Source: Monoplex corrugatus (Eukaryota > Mollusca > Gastropoda > Littorinimorpha > Ranellidae). From it: a DNA stretch of 64,000 nt. Every line of letters begins with the position of its first letter. Positions within the stretch are counted from its first letter, which is position 1. Shown one piece after another: positions 33,010-45,989 of the stretch. The stretch is from NCBI GenBank assembly GCA_030674185.1, contig JAPXFY010000026.1:38018209-38082208 (forward strand), in the 5' to 3' direction. Position numbers and translations under genes: made by a program. The notes under the pieces were generated by a model that was given only the letters and a program-made list of their open reading frames with translations, did not search any database and was not told the DNA's origin.

Positions 33010-33430
33010 GTCACAGTCCTGATACATGGCCCACAAGACCAGCCTGAGGCTGAGGTCACTCTCTCCTATAGATTATGTGTGCTGCCACCTACAGTGTGCT
33101 GGGCTCTTGGTGGACATCAGCACTAGACGGCTGCCATCACAAAACCAGCCTGAAGGCAGCGGCACTCCCATCTTGAGTGTGCTGCCACCTACAGTGTGCG
33201 AGTTCTTGATGGTTGCACGTCATGTCAGATCTAAGTCAATACTTCATTGTTCCCATCACAAACCAGCCTGAAGATGGGAACACTCCCCTCTGACTGTGAG
33301 GCCACCTACAGTACGTTGGGCTCTCGGTGGACAGCACACCTTCCATTATACAACTAGCCTGAAGGAAGTCACACTCCCTCTGAATGTGCTGCCACCTATA
33401 GTGTGCCCGCTTTTTGTACATCATATCACA
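33010..33430. repeat. Tandem repeat, about 110-bp unit, four copies
   Basis: Units share ACCAGCCTGAAG, a CACTCCC block, GTGCTGCCACCTACAGTGTG and TTGGTGGACA. Copies begin near 33037, 33143, 33257 and 33351. The minus strand carries CTGTAGGTGGCAGCAC in each. The segments 32,590-33,000 and 33,430-33,890 contain no gene I can support. Confidence 0.8.
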
Positions 33431-33898
33431 TCATTGTCAAGATGAGCTGGGTGGGCCAGGAACTGGGCAGCGTTTACTGTGAAATCGCTATTCGTGAATC
33501 TTGTGAACACTTCGAGAATAGGGACTGAAAACTTCTGGTCATTAGGGCGACACTGCTTTGCTTTCATCTTGTTAACATTCTGACAAGCGTTCTTTAACTA
33601 TGGGGCAGGTTTCAATGATGTTGTACTGAAAACCTATTCCCCTGCCCAGATACTAGTTGTCCATCACAAGTTTACTTAAGTCTATGGAAAACATTACAGT
33701 AACATGTAACAAAAGTTTGTAAATCACAAACCACAGTCTATTGGGAAAAATTCCTATCTGATAATTTTTTGTCTGCCTCAACACAAATTTCATGGCAGTA
33801 TGCAGTTCCATGTCCACAGTTTCAAACAAAAACAAAAAAAAAAAAAACAAAAGAAACACAGAAACAACAACAACCCATGGTATGAGTACAACCTGTGT

Positions 33899-34291
33899 TG
33901 TTGTTATTTTTGTTTAAAGCCCAGCCGACCACATAGAGCCATCTCAGGGCTTTGACAGTTTCAAAACATACACAATACTTCAACAGAAAAAAAAGAAAAA
34001 AAAAGTTTTAAAAAGTACACTGATCAAAGCATTCACGCACATAATCTAAGGTGCCCCTGGCATTGACCACTCTGTCCAATTTATCGCGCAAGGAATTAAA
34101 AAAACACGCCTGAGTACAAATTTAAACATAACTAAGGACAGAAAGGCAGAAAATGATAGGAAGAAATGACAGAAAGCAAAGGAGGAAGAAAGAAACAAAG
34201 AGAGTGACAGAAAAGAGGAAATTTCCAGCACATAATTTCCAGAAGATGGGGATACTATTTACACTGAAAGAGCCCCTTGCATCTCCACGGG
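33899..34291 (-). mobile_element. Repeat A, internally deleted, 14-bp target duplication
   Basis: GTACAACCTGTGTT flanks the copy (33885-33898 and 34292-34305). It lacks about 150 bases of the middle relative to the copy at 29918. Confidence 0.85.
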
Positions 34292-34464
34292 GTACAACCT
34301 GTGTTAACAACTTACATAAACATAGCATTCGACAGGACACATGAGCACCCAATGCACGCACGCAACACACACACACACACACACGCTCACACACACTCAA
34401 ATGCACACACACACACACACACACATGAAAGATGGTTAAACACATACTCACACAGATGTATTTG

Positions 34465-34830
34465 TTATTGTTTAACGCCCAGCCGACCGCGTAGTCATAT
34501 CAGGGCTACAACTGTTTTAAAACATACAAAAAATTTGACAGGAAAAAAAAAACCCAGTGCCTTCGCACACATAATCTCTGGAGATGCCCCTGACGTTGAC
34601 CACTCTATTCATTTCATCACACAGGGATGTAAAACAAAAATGAACACAAATTTAAACATAATTAAGGACACTAAAACATATACAAAAACAGGCTTGAATT
34701 ACCTAAAATTGTTTTCGTATATCCCATTTCCCTAGAGCCAAAAACGCAATGAATACATATACCCAATTATTAATCCAAAGAGAAAGTATTAAGACCTTAC
34801 TGAATATATACATGTGAATGGGCCAGCACA
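34465..34830 (-). mobile_element. Repeat A, 5'-truncated copy
   Basis: It has the same 3' end (TTAAACAATAACAAA on the minus strand) and matches through AGATTATGTGTGCGAAGG and TACTTTCTCTTTGG. The start of the family consensus is missing at about 34830. Confidence 0.75.
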
Positions 34831-34917
34831 CACAAAGTCCACCAGAATCACGCTTATATGAAAATCAACACATACACCCCTCACAGCCTCTCAAGGGTTG
34901 TCACAATCACAATCACA

Positions 34918-34918
34918 A

Positions 34919-35011
<93 letters not shown>

Positions 35012-35087
35012 CACACTAACAACAACACAACACACCACACAATACACACAAACATGTAAACACAACACCACACAATACCAAAACACT

Positions 35088-35145
<58 letters not shown>

Positions 35146-35150
35146 ACACA
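34918..35150. repeat. (CA)n microsatellite pair
   Basis: Two long CA tracts (34918-35012 and 35092-35146) separated by CAACACAACACACCA-type sequence. Poly His-Thr frames are artefacts. Confidence 0.95.
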
Positions 35151-35379
35151 CACAACACCACAAACACATTACACACGCACATACACTCCCACACACAAAC
35201 ACATGAAAGATGGTCAAACAGTACATACCCACACACATACATGTATACAAATACAAACACACAATGCTCACACACACACTAGAGAGATGGTCAAGTAATC
35301 AATCTTTACACACATGCGCGTGTAATACACTTTAACATCAATAACAAAACACTCACACAAATACCAAACAATCATCATC

Positions 35380-38190
35380 ATCATCAAGTGCCCTGCCGCA
35401 TGGCGTTGGCGATCATGGACTTCCATCTGTCTCTATCTCTCGTTGCCCCTAGCATCTCCCTCACCCTCCTCGTCCCCAGCCACTCTGCAAGTCCGTCCAG
35501 CATTTTCTCCCTGGGTCTACCTGGTGCTCTTTCCCTCCAGCTTTCCCGTTGTGATCAGGTGCTCCAAATCCCCTTTCCTCATAAAATGGCCTATAAATGT
35601 TGTTTGTCTTTTCCTAATCTTCCTTATGAGTGATCTACTTGTGTCTGCCTCCATCAAGACTGTCTCGTTTGTTTTCTTTGCTGTCCATGGAACTCTCAAC
35701 ATTCTTCTTAGAAACAACATCTCGGCTGTCTCAATCTTGTTCTGGCTTTGCTTGTTGACTGTCCACGCCTCGCATCCGTACAACAGAATTGGTTCTATAT
35801 AACATTCAAGAATTCTCTTCCTGATGTTAATTGATAGGCATTTGTTGGTAAGAATGCTTGTTATCTTCTTGAATGCTGTTTTGGCTTGGCCGATTCTGCC
35901 GGCTATTTTTGATATGCATCTGCCGTCTGATGAAATGATCGTTTCCAGGTATTTAAATTTATCAACCTGTGTCAAGGTTGTGCCATTTGCTGTTATTTTG
36001 CATGAGGGGATTTCATGTTTTTTACTGATCACCATGACTACAGTCTTCCTGCTGTTTAGTTCCAGCCCCTTACCTTTGCTTTCTATTTCTAGTATATTCA
36101 CAAGGTTTCGTAGGCCCCTTTCATTTTCTGCAATTAGCACGGTGTCATCTGCGTATCGAATGTTGTTTATCATTTTCCCTCCAACCTTTAATCCAAGGTC
36201 TTCTTCTAGGTTTCTCATGTTTTCGCTGTAAAGTGAAAACAGATCTGGTGACAAAACACAACCCTGTCTGACTCCTCTTTTGATGTTTTGGAAAGAGCTT
36301 ACATTGTTTTCTATTCTCATTGCAGCTGTTTGTTCCCAGTACATATTTCTGATTATTCGTAGATCTTTTCCAACAACATTGAGTCTCTCCAGTTGCTTGA
36401 TCAATTCTTCATATCGTATCCGATCGAAAGCCTTGGTGTAGTCAACAAAGCATAAATACAAATCCTTTTTCATCTAAATTAACCTCTCTATGATAGTTCT
36501 TAGGATGTATATGGCATTAATAGTTCCTTTCCCTTCCACAAATCCACACTGTTCCTCTGCTATTTCTCTTTTGATTCTATTCCTTGTCCTCATCATGATT
36601 ATTCTTAACAGGAGTTTTGTTACATGACTCATCAAACGGATTGTGCGATGAAGTTCGCACTCTATAGCCTGTCTTCTTTGGAAGTGCAATGAAAATTGAT
36701 TTTGACATATCTTTGGGGATTTTTCCAGTGTCGTAAATTTCATTTAGGAGGACTGTTATTTTTTCTATGCCAAATTCCTCCAGGGCTTCAATCATCTCTG
36801 TAGTAATGTTGTCTGGTCCTGGAGCTTTTCCTGGTTTCATCTTTTTCAGTGCCGCTCTAACTTCATCTTTCGTTATGGGTGGTCCTTCAAAGTTCTTTTT
36901 TATAATGTGTTCTTAGTTTCTGTCATCCTCAAAAAGGCCTTTAATGTACTCTCCCCATTTGTCTAATATTTTGTCTTTTTCCATGATAAGCGTGCCATCT
37001 TTCGATTTCAAGCAACCAGTTGATGTGCATGTATTTTTCCTGTGGACAATTTCTTCAATTCGTCTGTACATACCCTGAGGATCCGTTTTGTGTCGGTCTT
37101 CCATTTCTTTGCATTTTGTTTTCAGCCAAGCTTCCTTAGCTTCACTGCACCTATTCCTGATCTCCTTGTTTATCTTCCTGTATATCTCCTCGTTTCTCTT
37201 TGCCTTCCTCCGTTCCTCCATCAAGCCCAAAATTTCATTAGTCATCCAGCTTTTTTTTGCTTTTCTATCTGCCTTCGGGATTTCTTCACAAGCTTCATTT
37301 ATCGAATTTCTCAACTTTGTTCATTGTTCCTCACTGTCACCAACGTCTTCCAGAGCACTGAATTTGTTTTGAACATGTACATTAAATTTTTTACGTATCA
37401 CTTCATCTGTCTTTAAGAGTCCAAGGTTTAGTTTGATGTTGCTTTTGGTCTGTTTCCTTTTCCTCAATTTCAGTCTAAATCTTCCCACTACAGGATTGTG
37501 GTCATTGTTGCAGTCTGCGCCTGGTAGTGTTTTTGCTGACAGTAAAGAATTTCTAAACCTTTTGTTGATCAGGATGTAGTCAATCTGATTTTTGGTATTA
37601 TCTCCTGGACTCATCCAAGTCCATTTTCTTCTATTAGGCTGCTCAAACCAGGTGTTTCCTACTATGAACTTATTCATCTGTGCCCATTCTACAAGTTTCT
37701 CTCCCCTTTCATTTTGCGTACCAAGGCCATGAGGTCCAACTATATCCTCCACCCTATCCTGTCCCACTTTAGCATTAAAATCATTACAGTAATTTCTTGT
37801 GATTTACATGGACTTTGGCCATCTCTAATACTTCGTAGAAGTTGTCGATGTCTTCTTGAGTACTTGCAGATGTTGGTGCATACACCTGAATGATGTTGAT
37901 ATCAAATGGTTTGCCTCCCAATCTGACCAGCAAAACTCTGTCGGAAACAGCACAGTATCTCTTAACTGCTTTTGATTTGTCTTTGTTCATCATGGTGCCT
38001 ACTCCTTTCATGTGAGTTACTACCAGAGTATATCATTGTGTATTTTCCTGATGTTATCATGCCTGCCCCCTTCCATCTCATTTCCCCTAGTCCTAAAATA
38101 CCAATGTTAAGCCTTTCCATCTCTGTTTTGATATATTCTAATTTATTTTCTGCAACTTTGATGTTTTTAAATCTGAGTTAAGGGGGTTTG
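35380..38190 (-). pseudogene. RTE-type LINE copy 1 (endonuclease plus RT), frame-broken
   Basis: It is nearly a full element on the minus strand. The AP-like endonuclease spans 38.0-37.3 kb (INIIQVYAPTSASTQEDIDN, PGDNTKNQIDYILINKRF, CNNDHNPVVGRF). The linker region spans 37.3-36.9 kb. The RT covers 36.84-35.5 kb, with KPGKAPGPDN, CFVDYTKAFDRIRYEEL, GVRQGCVLSPDLFSLYS, NNIRYADDTVLIAENE and a C-terminal CEAWTVNKQSQNKIE region. It ends at an ATGATGATGATG-type 3' tail near 35380. At least four frame breaks inactivate it. It is very similar to copy 2 at 50.25-54.1 kb. Confidence 0.92.
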
Positions 38191-38546
38191 GTTGCAGTAA
38201 CTTGCTGACGCACACATATATATGAAAGATGGTCACACACATACCCACACACAATACTAAAGACATGGTCAAAGGATCAATCTTCACAACAACAACAAAT
38301 CTTCACTTTGACATCAGCACAAACTGTTTCCCCCAGAACTTTTACAGTAAACACAAGCACATGTAGTCTGGTCAATCAAATCTCTGTACTGATCCAATGT
38401 TTCCCCCGCAATTTTTAAACACACACACACACACACAAGCACATACACACACGCACCATACACACACACACACACTCTCTCTTCAATATCAATAAAAAAA
38501 AAAAAACACTCACTAAATACCAAACAATGCCTGCCCACCCGCCCTC

Positions 38547-38599
<53 letters not shown>

Positions 38600-38864
38600 G
38601 AAACATGGTCACACACATACCCACACACATACATGTATACACACACACATGCACATACTTTAATATCACTAACAAAATACTCACACAAACACCAAACAAT
38701 ACCCTCCCACCCGCCCTTAAAAAACAAAAACAAAAACACACCCACACCTACATTACACACACACACATATATCTATATCTATATATATATATCTATATAT
38801 GTATCTATATATATGAAAGATGGTCAAACACATACCCACACAGATACACACACACACACACACA

Positions 38865-38908
<44 letters not shown>

Positions 38909-39628
38909 TACTAAAGACATGATCAAATGACCTATCTTCATCAAAAAAAAAAAAAAAGAAAAAAGAAAAAACATCTTCACTTCGACATCAGCACAAAATG
39001 TTTCCCCCATAACTTTTACAGTAAACACAAGCACATGTAGTCTGTTCAATCAAATCTCTGTACTGATCCAATGTTTCCCCCACAATATTTTTATAGCGCA
39101 CACAAGAAAGATCTGATCTGGTCGATCAAATCTTCATGCTGATCCAACATTGACACCAGCAGTTATACTACATCTTTCAATAGCCAAAACATTTTTGGGG
39201 AGGGGGGGGGGGAACAAATCTGTCACCATTGTTATCAAAACAAAGGATTCCATCAACAGCTCTTCTTTTTATAACAGACATGCCACTTCTGAATTTCATC
39301 AAGAAAAACAAGACTGTAAAAGATCCAGCCATAAACCCGAGATCCCAGAAAAATATGATATTTCTTTCCAAACACTCATATGAAAGGAAAAATACAGATG
39401 ACATGAAAATTATAATAGGAAAATGAAATGAAATGTGAATACAGTGCAATACAAAAAAAAAGAAGAAAAAACAAAGAAAATATCCATTTTAATTTCTCTG
39501 GTGAAGATAATGAAGCATTTCGAATCTCAACCCTAACCACACAAAACTGGCTGTGGTCTAAAACTAAAAGGCATTCAACAGTTGTCTTCAAACTGGTATA
39601 TAACCTACCATTTCACATTCAACTATCT

Positions 39629-39821
39629 TTAACCCTTTCAGTCCCACACCCTATCCACCAACTGCAAAAACTTGGCCTTCTGATTGCCTCACACTATCTG
39701 CCAGCTTCCTGTAAGAAGCTGGCGGATATGGTGAAAGAGTCAAAGGGCCATGTTTTTGCTTTGCTAGCATGGTTAACAGTGCAAGATGCTGCTGGACATG
39801 CTGTGAGAGTCAAAGGGTTAA
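39629..39821. mobile_element. TTAA-flanked foldback (piggyBac-type MITE) copy
   Basis: It begins TTAACCCTTTCAGTCCC at 39629 and ends GAGTCAAAGGGTTAA at 39821. The interior holds a second palindrome (CTGCCAGCTTCCTG / AAGCTGGCGGATA). Confidence 0.7.
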
Positions 39822-39959
39822 ACTGAACAATGATACAAATAACGATAATGATTGTTATCATCACAATGAGAATGAAAATAAAAACAAAATTACAAAAAAC
39901 AAAAACAAAAAACAAAAAACAAAAACACACGCACACACACACAATTGTTTGTTTCCTTT

Positions 39960-40252
39960 TCTATTGTTTTAGCTGTTTAAAGCCCAGCCAACTGCGTAAA
40001 GCCATATCAGGGCTATAACCATTTCAAAGCATATACAAATTTCAACAGCAAAGAAAAAAAAAAAAGAAAAGAAAATTAAGTACACATGTCAATGCATCTA
40101 AGGAGATGCCCCAACAAGGCAAAAAATAAAACGAAAAAAATGACAGAAAGCAAAGAAATAGGGCAGAAACAAAGAGAGTGACATTTAAAGAGGAAATTTC
40201 TACCACTATTTATACTGAAGGAGCCCCCAGCATCCCACCGGGGGAACACACA
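39960..40252 (-). mobile_element. Repeat A, internally deleted copy
   Basis: The 3' end is GGCTTTAAACAGCTAAAACA on the minus strand. The other end is near GCATCCCACCGGGGG at 40230-40246. It is shorter than the full-length copies and lacks their middle. Confidence 0.75.
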
Positions 40253-41368
40253 TAATCACACACACAATAATACACACAGACATATTCATGCACATATGTA
40301 AATGAACACACACACACGCACACACACACACCCTTTAACATCAATAACAAAACACTCACACAAATACCAAACAATGCCCGCCCACAAAACACACACACAC
40401 ACACACACAAACCACATTACACACATGCCCCCACCCCCCCACCCCCTCCACACACACACACACATATATATACATATATGTATATATATCATACATATAT
40501 ATATATATATACACATACATACATATATATGTATATATACACATATATATATGTATATATGAAAGATGGTCACACACATACCCCCCCCCCCCCCACACAC
40601 ACACACGCACAAACAGTCACACACAATACTAAAGACATGATCAAATGACCTATCTTCACAACAACAACAAAATAAAAATCTTCACTTTGACATCAGCACA
40701 AAATGTTTCCCCCATAACGTTTACTTAAACACAAGCAGATGTGGTCCGCTCAATCAAATCTCTGTACTGATCCAATGTTTCCCCCACAATTTTTTAATAG
40801 CACACACAAGAAAGATCTGATCCGGTCGATCAAATCTTCATACTGATCCAACATTGGCACCAGCAGTTATACTGCATCTTTCAATAGCCAAAACATTTTT
40901 GGGGGATGGGGGGTGGGGGTGGGAGAACAATCTGCTGTCACCATTGTCATCAAAACAAGGAGTCCATCAACAGCTCTTCTTTTTAAAACAGACATGCCAC
41001 TGGAGTTAACAGTTTACTGTCACGTTCTAAGTTTCATCAAGAAAAACAAAAGACTGTAAAAGATCCAGCCATAAACCTGAGATCCCAGAAAAATATAGTA
41101 TTTTTTCAAACACTCATATGAAAGAAGAAGAAATACAGGTGAGATGAACATTATAATAGGAAAAGGAAATCAAATGTGAAAAAAAAAAAAAAAGAGAATA
41201 TCCATTTTAATATTTTAATTTCTCTGGTGAAGATAATGAAGCATTTCGAATCTCAACCCTAACCACACAAAACTGGTTGTGGTCTAAAACTAAAAGGCAT
41301 TCAACAGTTGTCTTCAAACTGGCCATTGGTAGATATATAACCTACCATTTTACATTCAACTGCTGTCT

Positions 41369-41558
41369 TTAACCCTTTCAGTCCCACACCCTATCCACCA
41401 ACTGCAAAAACTTGGCTCTCTCACTCCCTCACACTATCCATCTTCCTTCAGGAAGCTGGTAGATATGGTGAGAGAGTCAAAGGGCCAAGTTTTTGCTTTG
41501 CTAGCATGGTTAACAGTGCAAGATGCTGCTGGACATGCTGTGGGAGTTAAAGGGTTAA
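41369..41558. mobile_element. TTAA-flanked foldback (piggyBac-type MITE) copy
   Basis: Same termini as 39629-39821 (TTAACCCTTTCAG ... AAAGGGTTAA). It shares flanking sequence with that copy, so it was duplicated with the surrounding 1.7-kb unit and did not insert independently. Confidence 0.7.
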
Positions 41559-41979
41559 ACTGAACCAATGGCAGTGTCTGATCTAACTCTAATAGCTTTA
41601 TGTCAGCTGTCCCTGAACATACAAGGTGTAAAGACCCATCCATAAATAGCCAAGAACACAGACATAGTTTGACACACACACACTCCATTGGTCAATCTCA
41701 GACTTGCAGATCCTGTTTCAATTTGTATCAACCTTCTTTGGTGTTAATTTTTCCCCAGTTACACACACTCACTCTGTTTCAAATCTCTGAGGGAAAGTTG
41801 GGGAAAAATGATACAAATAATGATAATAATTGTCATCATCAGCAAATCATCAACATGATCATTATCATCATATTAAAAAAAGGAAAAAAAAAAGAAAGAA
41901 AAAAAACAACAAAAGGCAAAGAAAAAAAAAACCACGCACACACACACACAACTGTTTGTTGTTGCTTCTTTTCTAATAT

Positions 41980-42242
41980 TGTTTTTGTTGTTTAAAGCCC
42001 AGCCAACTGCGTAAAGCCATATCAGGGCTATAACCATTTCAAAGCACATACAAAAGTTCAACAGGAAAAAAACGAAAATTAAGAACACACATAATCTAAA
42101 GAGATGCCCCCAACAAGACAGAAGATGAAAGGAAGAAATGACAGAAAGCAAAGGAACAAGGCAGAAACAAAGAGTGACAAGAAAAAAGGAAATTTCTAGC
42201 ACAGAATTTCCAGAAGGTCGGGATACTATTTATACTGAACAG
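41980..42242 (-). mobile_element. Repeat A, internally deleted copy
   Basis: It matches 39960-40252 closely, including the same internal deletion, as expected if both derive from one duplicated unit. From 42,245 to 42,820 there is only a short tandem pair (GAGATCAACTTGTGGAATC at 42650 and 42708). Confidence 0.7.
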
Positions 42243-42825
42243 GGCTTAAAACAGGAGGAGAACAAAACCACTGAAACTAGGGGGGTCCCCCCGGAAATTT
42301 TTTTTAAAAACCAAGTGTAAATCTATGCCATTTCGCGCTTTCTGGACATAATTTCAAGAAGTATTTAGTGCATAAAAATTGCTGTAAACACATAATTATT
42401 ACAGGAAGATATATTTGGGAAAAGGGGAGAAGGGGTTAAAAACTTAATAATAAAATGAACACTCACCCTTTAACTTGAGTGTTTTACAGGTGTTTACCAA
42501 CTGTAGTCTTTGGATGAAATCTCACTTCTCGGGTTGCTCAGTAAGTTTCACTTTTCAGGTTTAAATGATCACACAATATCAAGTTTGAAGTTGGAGCACA
42601 CAAAGTCAGTAATTGCATCAAACACTTTAAAGTTCAGTCGCATATAACAGAGATCAACTTGTGGAATCAGCACATTCTGAAAGTCACAATATCCAAATTT
42701 TGATAAATGAGATCAACTTGTGGAATCAGCACATACTGAAAGTCAACCAAATTTTGAAGTTCCTAAATTATATTAAACACTGAAATACAGGATTTCAATC
42801 AGACACACACACAGAAACAGCTGTG

Positions 42826-43050
42826 TCATTTGGGTGTTTGGGTGGTGGAGGCATTCAAGAAACTTAGCAAGGAACTCTGTTTCTTCTTGCTGCTTGCATT
42901 GTCTGCACTGTCTTTGCCATCCACCTTGCTGACTTGAATTTCAACCCTATCTTTGTCTGCTGTTTCCTTGATTTCTCCTGTCTGGATTTCACTCTCTACA
43001 ATTTCTATTTCATTCTCATCCACCTTCTTGCTGACAACTTTCGATTAGTG
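42826..43050 (-). other. Small acidic/Lys-rich open frame, unidentified
   Basis: The minus strand reads through 43050 without a stop and ends at 42826: MDENEIEIVESEIQTGEIKE, then a DKDRVEIQVSKVDGK stretch, ending in SSLLSFLNASTTQTPK. The codon pattern looks more protein-like than its surroundings. It could be the tail of a DNA-transposon protein or a host exon; I recognise no domain. From 43,050 to 43,630 nothing else is assignable. Confidence 0.3.
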
Positions 43051-43629
43051 AGGATTTGACTGTACTGAACCTCAAACTATTGAAGCAAGCAGCTGATCAA
43101 ACTGCCACAATGTCAGCTTGGGCATCAAACGGTAAAATCACTGCCAAACTGAAAAACTATCAGACTGAGTATGGAAAATGAAGTGAGCTCCTTTCTCCAA
43201 AAGGAAATGTCCTCTTGATTCGCCAGTTTTTGAGAGAGAAGCGATTCCACTATGTTTACGTTGTTTTGTGCCTTCCTCATTACCTTACTGTCGAGTTGCT
43301 AAGGCAAAAGTTTGTAATTTGTATGTGTGTAGTGTGTACATTTGCAAAGTAGTTTGCATAGTAATATTTCTTGCATTGAGTATAACGGCTCTTTTTCTAC
43401 ACATGATTATGTCTTTTCAATCATCGATCAAACTATTGATCATTTGGTGTGCTTTTCATTGTTTGAAATACACTAATTAATCCCATTACTTTGTCGATAA
43501 AGATGGGTTTGTATGAATTAGTTGAGGAGGGGGCGGGTGGGGGAAAATGAGAGCTGTGAATCTTTCTTTATTCACACATTTTGTTTATTCATATTATTTT
43601 CTTAAAATGAAAAACTACATACAGAAAAA

Positions 43630-45690
43630 GAATGCAAAGACACAGATCTAGAAAACTATATTAATGATCTTCCAAAACTGACAGAAACAGAAGCAGCCTC
43701 GCTTGAAGGCAAGCTAACTCTTGAGGAAGCATCACAGAAAAATGGGAAAAGCCTATGAACAGATGGGATGACTGGATTTTCTTAAATTCATCTGGAAAAA
43801 ATAGGTGTTTTGGTTGTTCATAGTCTAAACGAGGGCTTTGAGCAGAAACATGTCGATTACATAGAGAGAAGGTATAATTTGTCTCCCTAAGGGAGATAAA
43901 CTTAGTATTTGAAAAACTGGCGTCCCATTTCCCTTCTTAATGTTATTTGCAAAATAGGGTCGTCATGCATCGCAAATAGAATTAAGTCATTTTTGCAAAA
44001 AATAATAAATGAAGATCAGACAGGGTTTATCAGTGGCAGATATATTGTTGACAATACAAGACTTATTTACGATGTAATTCACTACCTAAAGAAATAAAAC
44101 TCGCCAGGACGTTTAGTTTCACTAGACTTTGAAAAAGCTTTCGACTCCATTAGCTGGAAATATATGCACAAAGTAATGAAAGTATTTGGATTTGGGAATG
44201 ACATTTGTAAATGGAAAAAATCTTTTTATACTAATATAAAATCTTCAGTCACTGTGAACGGGAAACCATCACGTAGCTTCTTTATCAAACGTGGATGTAG
44301 GAAAGGAGATCCAATATCTCTGTACTTGTTTATTTTATATGCAGAACTAATGGCATGTAAGATAAAATGAAATCATAAAAGGCATACAGTTATCAGACAT
44401 ACAATGTAAAATTAGTCAATTTGCAGATGACACAGTATTATTTCTAGAAGGAGATAAAAAAATCATATGAAACGGCATTTAAAATCCTCCAAGAGTTTGA
44501 ATGTTTATCAGGATTGAAATTATATTATGAAAAAACCTGCAATGTGTGGATAGGAAGTAAATGTAATAGTGAATGTAGATTTTTACCCAATCTCAAAATG
44601 AATTGGAACCCCATAAAATTTAAAATCCTGGGCCTTTGGTTTACAAATGATCTAAGCAATGTAGCAGAACTAAACTTAACACAAAAGTTTCAAGAAACTA
44701 AGAAAACAATTCAATATACGGATAAAAAGAATAACTACACCCCTTGCAAAAATCGCTATTCTTAAGTCGGTTATATTGTCAAAAGTAACCTACTTGTGGA
44801 TCATGCTCCCACACCCATCCGACAATATAATTCAACAGTTACAAACAATGTGTTTCGAATTCATATGGGACAAAAAAAGGGATAAAGTTAAAAGAAAAGT
44901 AGCAATTCAAGATATACAAAACGGTGGAATTAAAATCCCTCACATAGCAGCATTCATTAATTCGCTAAATCTAACATGGTTAAAGAAGTGCTATGCCCAG
45001 ACGTACAATGCAAAATGGAAACAAATTCTGGTTAAAGAATGCCCACAAGTTGAAATATTGGAGGAGTATGGGTTTTTGGTACTTAAAATTGGAGGTCGCC
45101 CTGTAAATATGTTTTGAAAGATGTTTTCAAAACCTCTATAGAATTATTTAAAAAAACTGATTCATACAACAATAAAGACACATTGATGGAACACCTATTT
45201 CACAATAACAAATTCAAAATTGATGGAAAAGAATTTTATTTTGATGAGTGGGCAGAAGACAATGTTCTTCATGTAAAAGATTTGCTAAAAGAGGACGGTA
45301 AATTTACAAATGTTAACGAGTTCCAAAACATCTTGCAACGTCCAGTTTAAAAGCTTATATACTTCGGATGCGCGAGTTCTATCAAAGAATTTTTGAGAAA
45401 AAATAAAACAAAATTAGAAAACAACAATAACAAAGAAATTGAATACCACAAAGCATTCAGCCAAATGATCCGTGCTTCTAAGCGAACAAAAACTTTCTAT
45501 GAAACACTGATTGGTAAACCAGTGTTACCTAATGCATGTGGGGGATGGGAAAGAACTCTGCAAATGGTAATTCCTTGGGCAAATATTTTCAAGGACAAAA
45601 AGAATAAAAAAGTAAGGTTTAAAATGGTTTCAAATAAAATGTTTTTTAATAGATTACTCTTCCACAGAAAAAAATGGTCATAAAAGTATT
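43630..45690 (+). pseudogene. L1-Tx1-like LINE, RT and C-terminal region, decayed
   Basis: The piece starts within the region before the RT (LENYINDLPKLTETEAASLE), then shows the RT: NWRPISLLNVICKI, INEDQTGFISGRYIVDNTRL, LVSLDFEKAFDSISW, VNGKPSRSFFIKRGCRKGDP and an FADD-like box near 44425. The long C-terminal part (44.6-45.68 kb) has the features typical of Tx1-type ORF2: KILGLWFTND, WDKKRDKVKRKV, GGIKIPHIAAFINSLNLTW. About ten stops or frame changes interrupt it. AT-rich codon use differs from the RTE copies. Confidence 0.85.
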
Positions 45691-45873
45691 TTCAAGCTAC
45701 TCAATGGAGTCCATGTTGCCATCAGGAGGTCGCCCAGTTGTCTCATTCAATCATCGGTTCCATTTGTTGTTCTGAAAATTATCATCAGCCGTTAAGTTAA
45801 AGTGTTGTTCTTGATGGTGTTTAAAGCTTTTTCATCCTTTGACTCCCGCACCCCATTCACCACCAGCTTACAT

Positions 45874-45989
45874 TTAACCCTTTGACTTCCTCACCCTATC
45901 CACCAGCTTCCTGGGTTAAATTTTTGTTTTGCTGTCTTGGTTGACAAAGCATAATGCTAGTGGATAGGCTGCGGGAGTCAAAGAGTTAA
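45874..45989. mobile_element. TTAA-flanked foldback (piggyBac-type MITE) copy
   Basis: It runs from TTAACCCTTTGACTTCC to GGGAGTCAAAGAGTTAA, with an internal CACCAGCTTCCTGGGTTAA. A half-unit (CCTTTGACTCCCGCACCCC) lies just to its left at 45837. The segment 45,990-46,830 has no gene I can support. Confidence 0.65.

Larger units (their letters stand above)
38220..42245. repeat. Complex direct duplications with CA/TA microsatellites
   Basis: A module ATGAAAGATGGTCACACACA, then TACCCACACAC, occurs at about 38224, 38600, 38816 and 40558 (also 34427 and 35204). A second module, with ACTAAAGACATGATCAAATG followed by CTTCACTTTGACATCAGC and a CTGATCCAATGTTTCCCCC segment, occurs at 38260, 38915 and 40628. 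A larger unit of about 1.7-2.0 kb (38,915-40,250) containing a foldback element and a Repeat A copy is repeated at 40,628-42,245. Between modules lie CA and TATATACA microsatellites (38548-38600, 38840-38905, 40380-40560). Confidence 0.8.

Noticed and set aside
35443..37416. Plus-strand frames of 80-135 codons in the RTE copies (also 50105-50686, 51504-52283)
   Set aside because: Antisense shadows of the LINE RT and endonuclease, whose motifs read on the minus strand.
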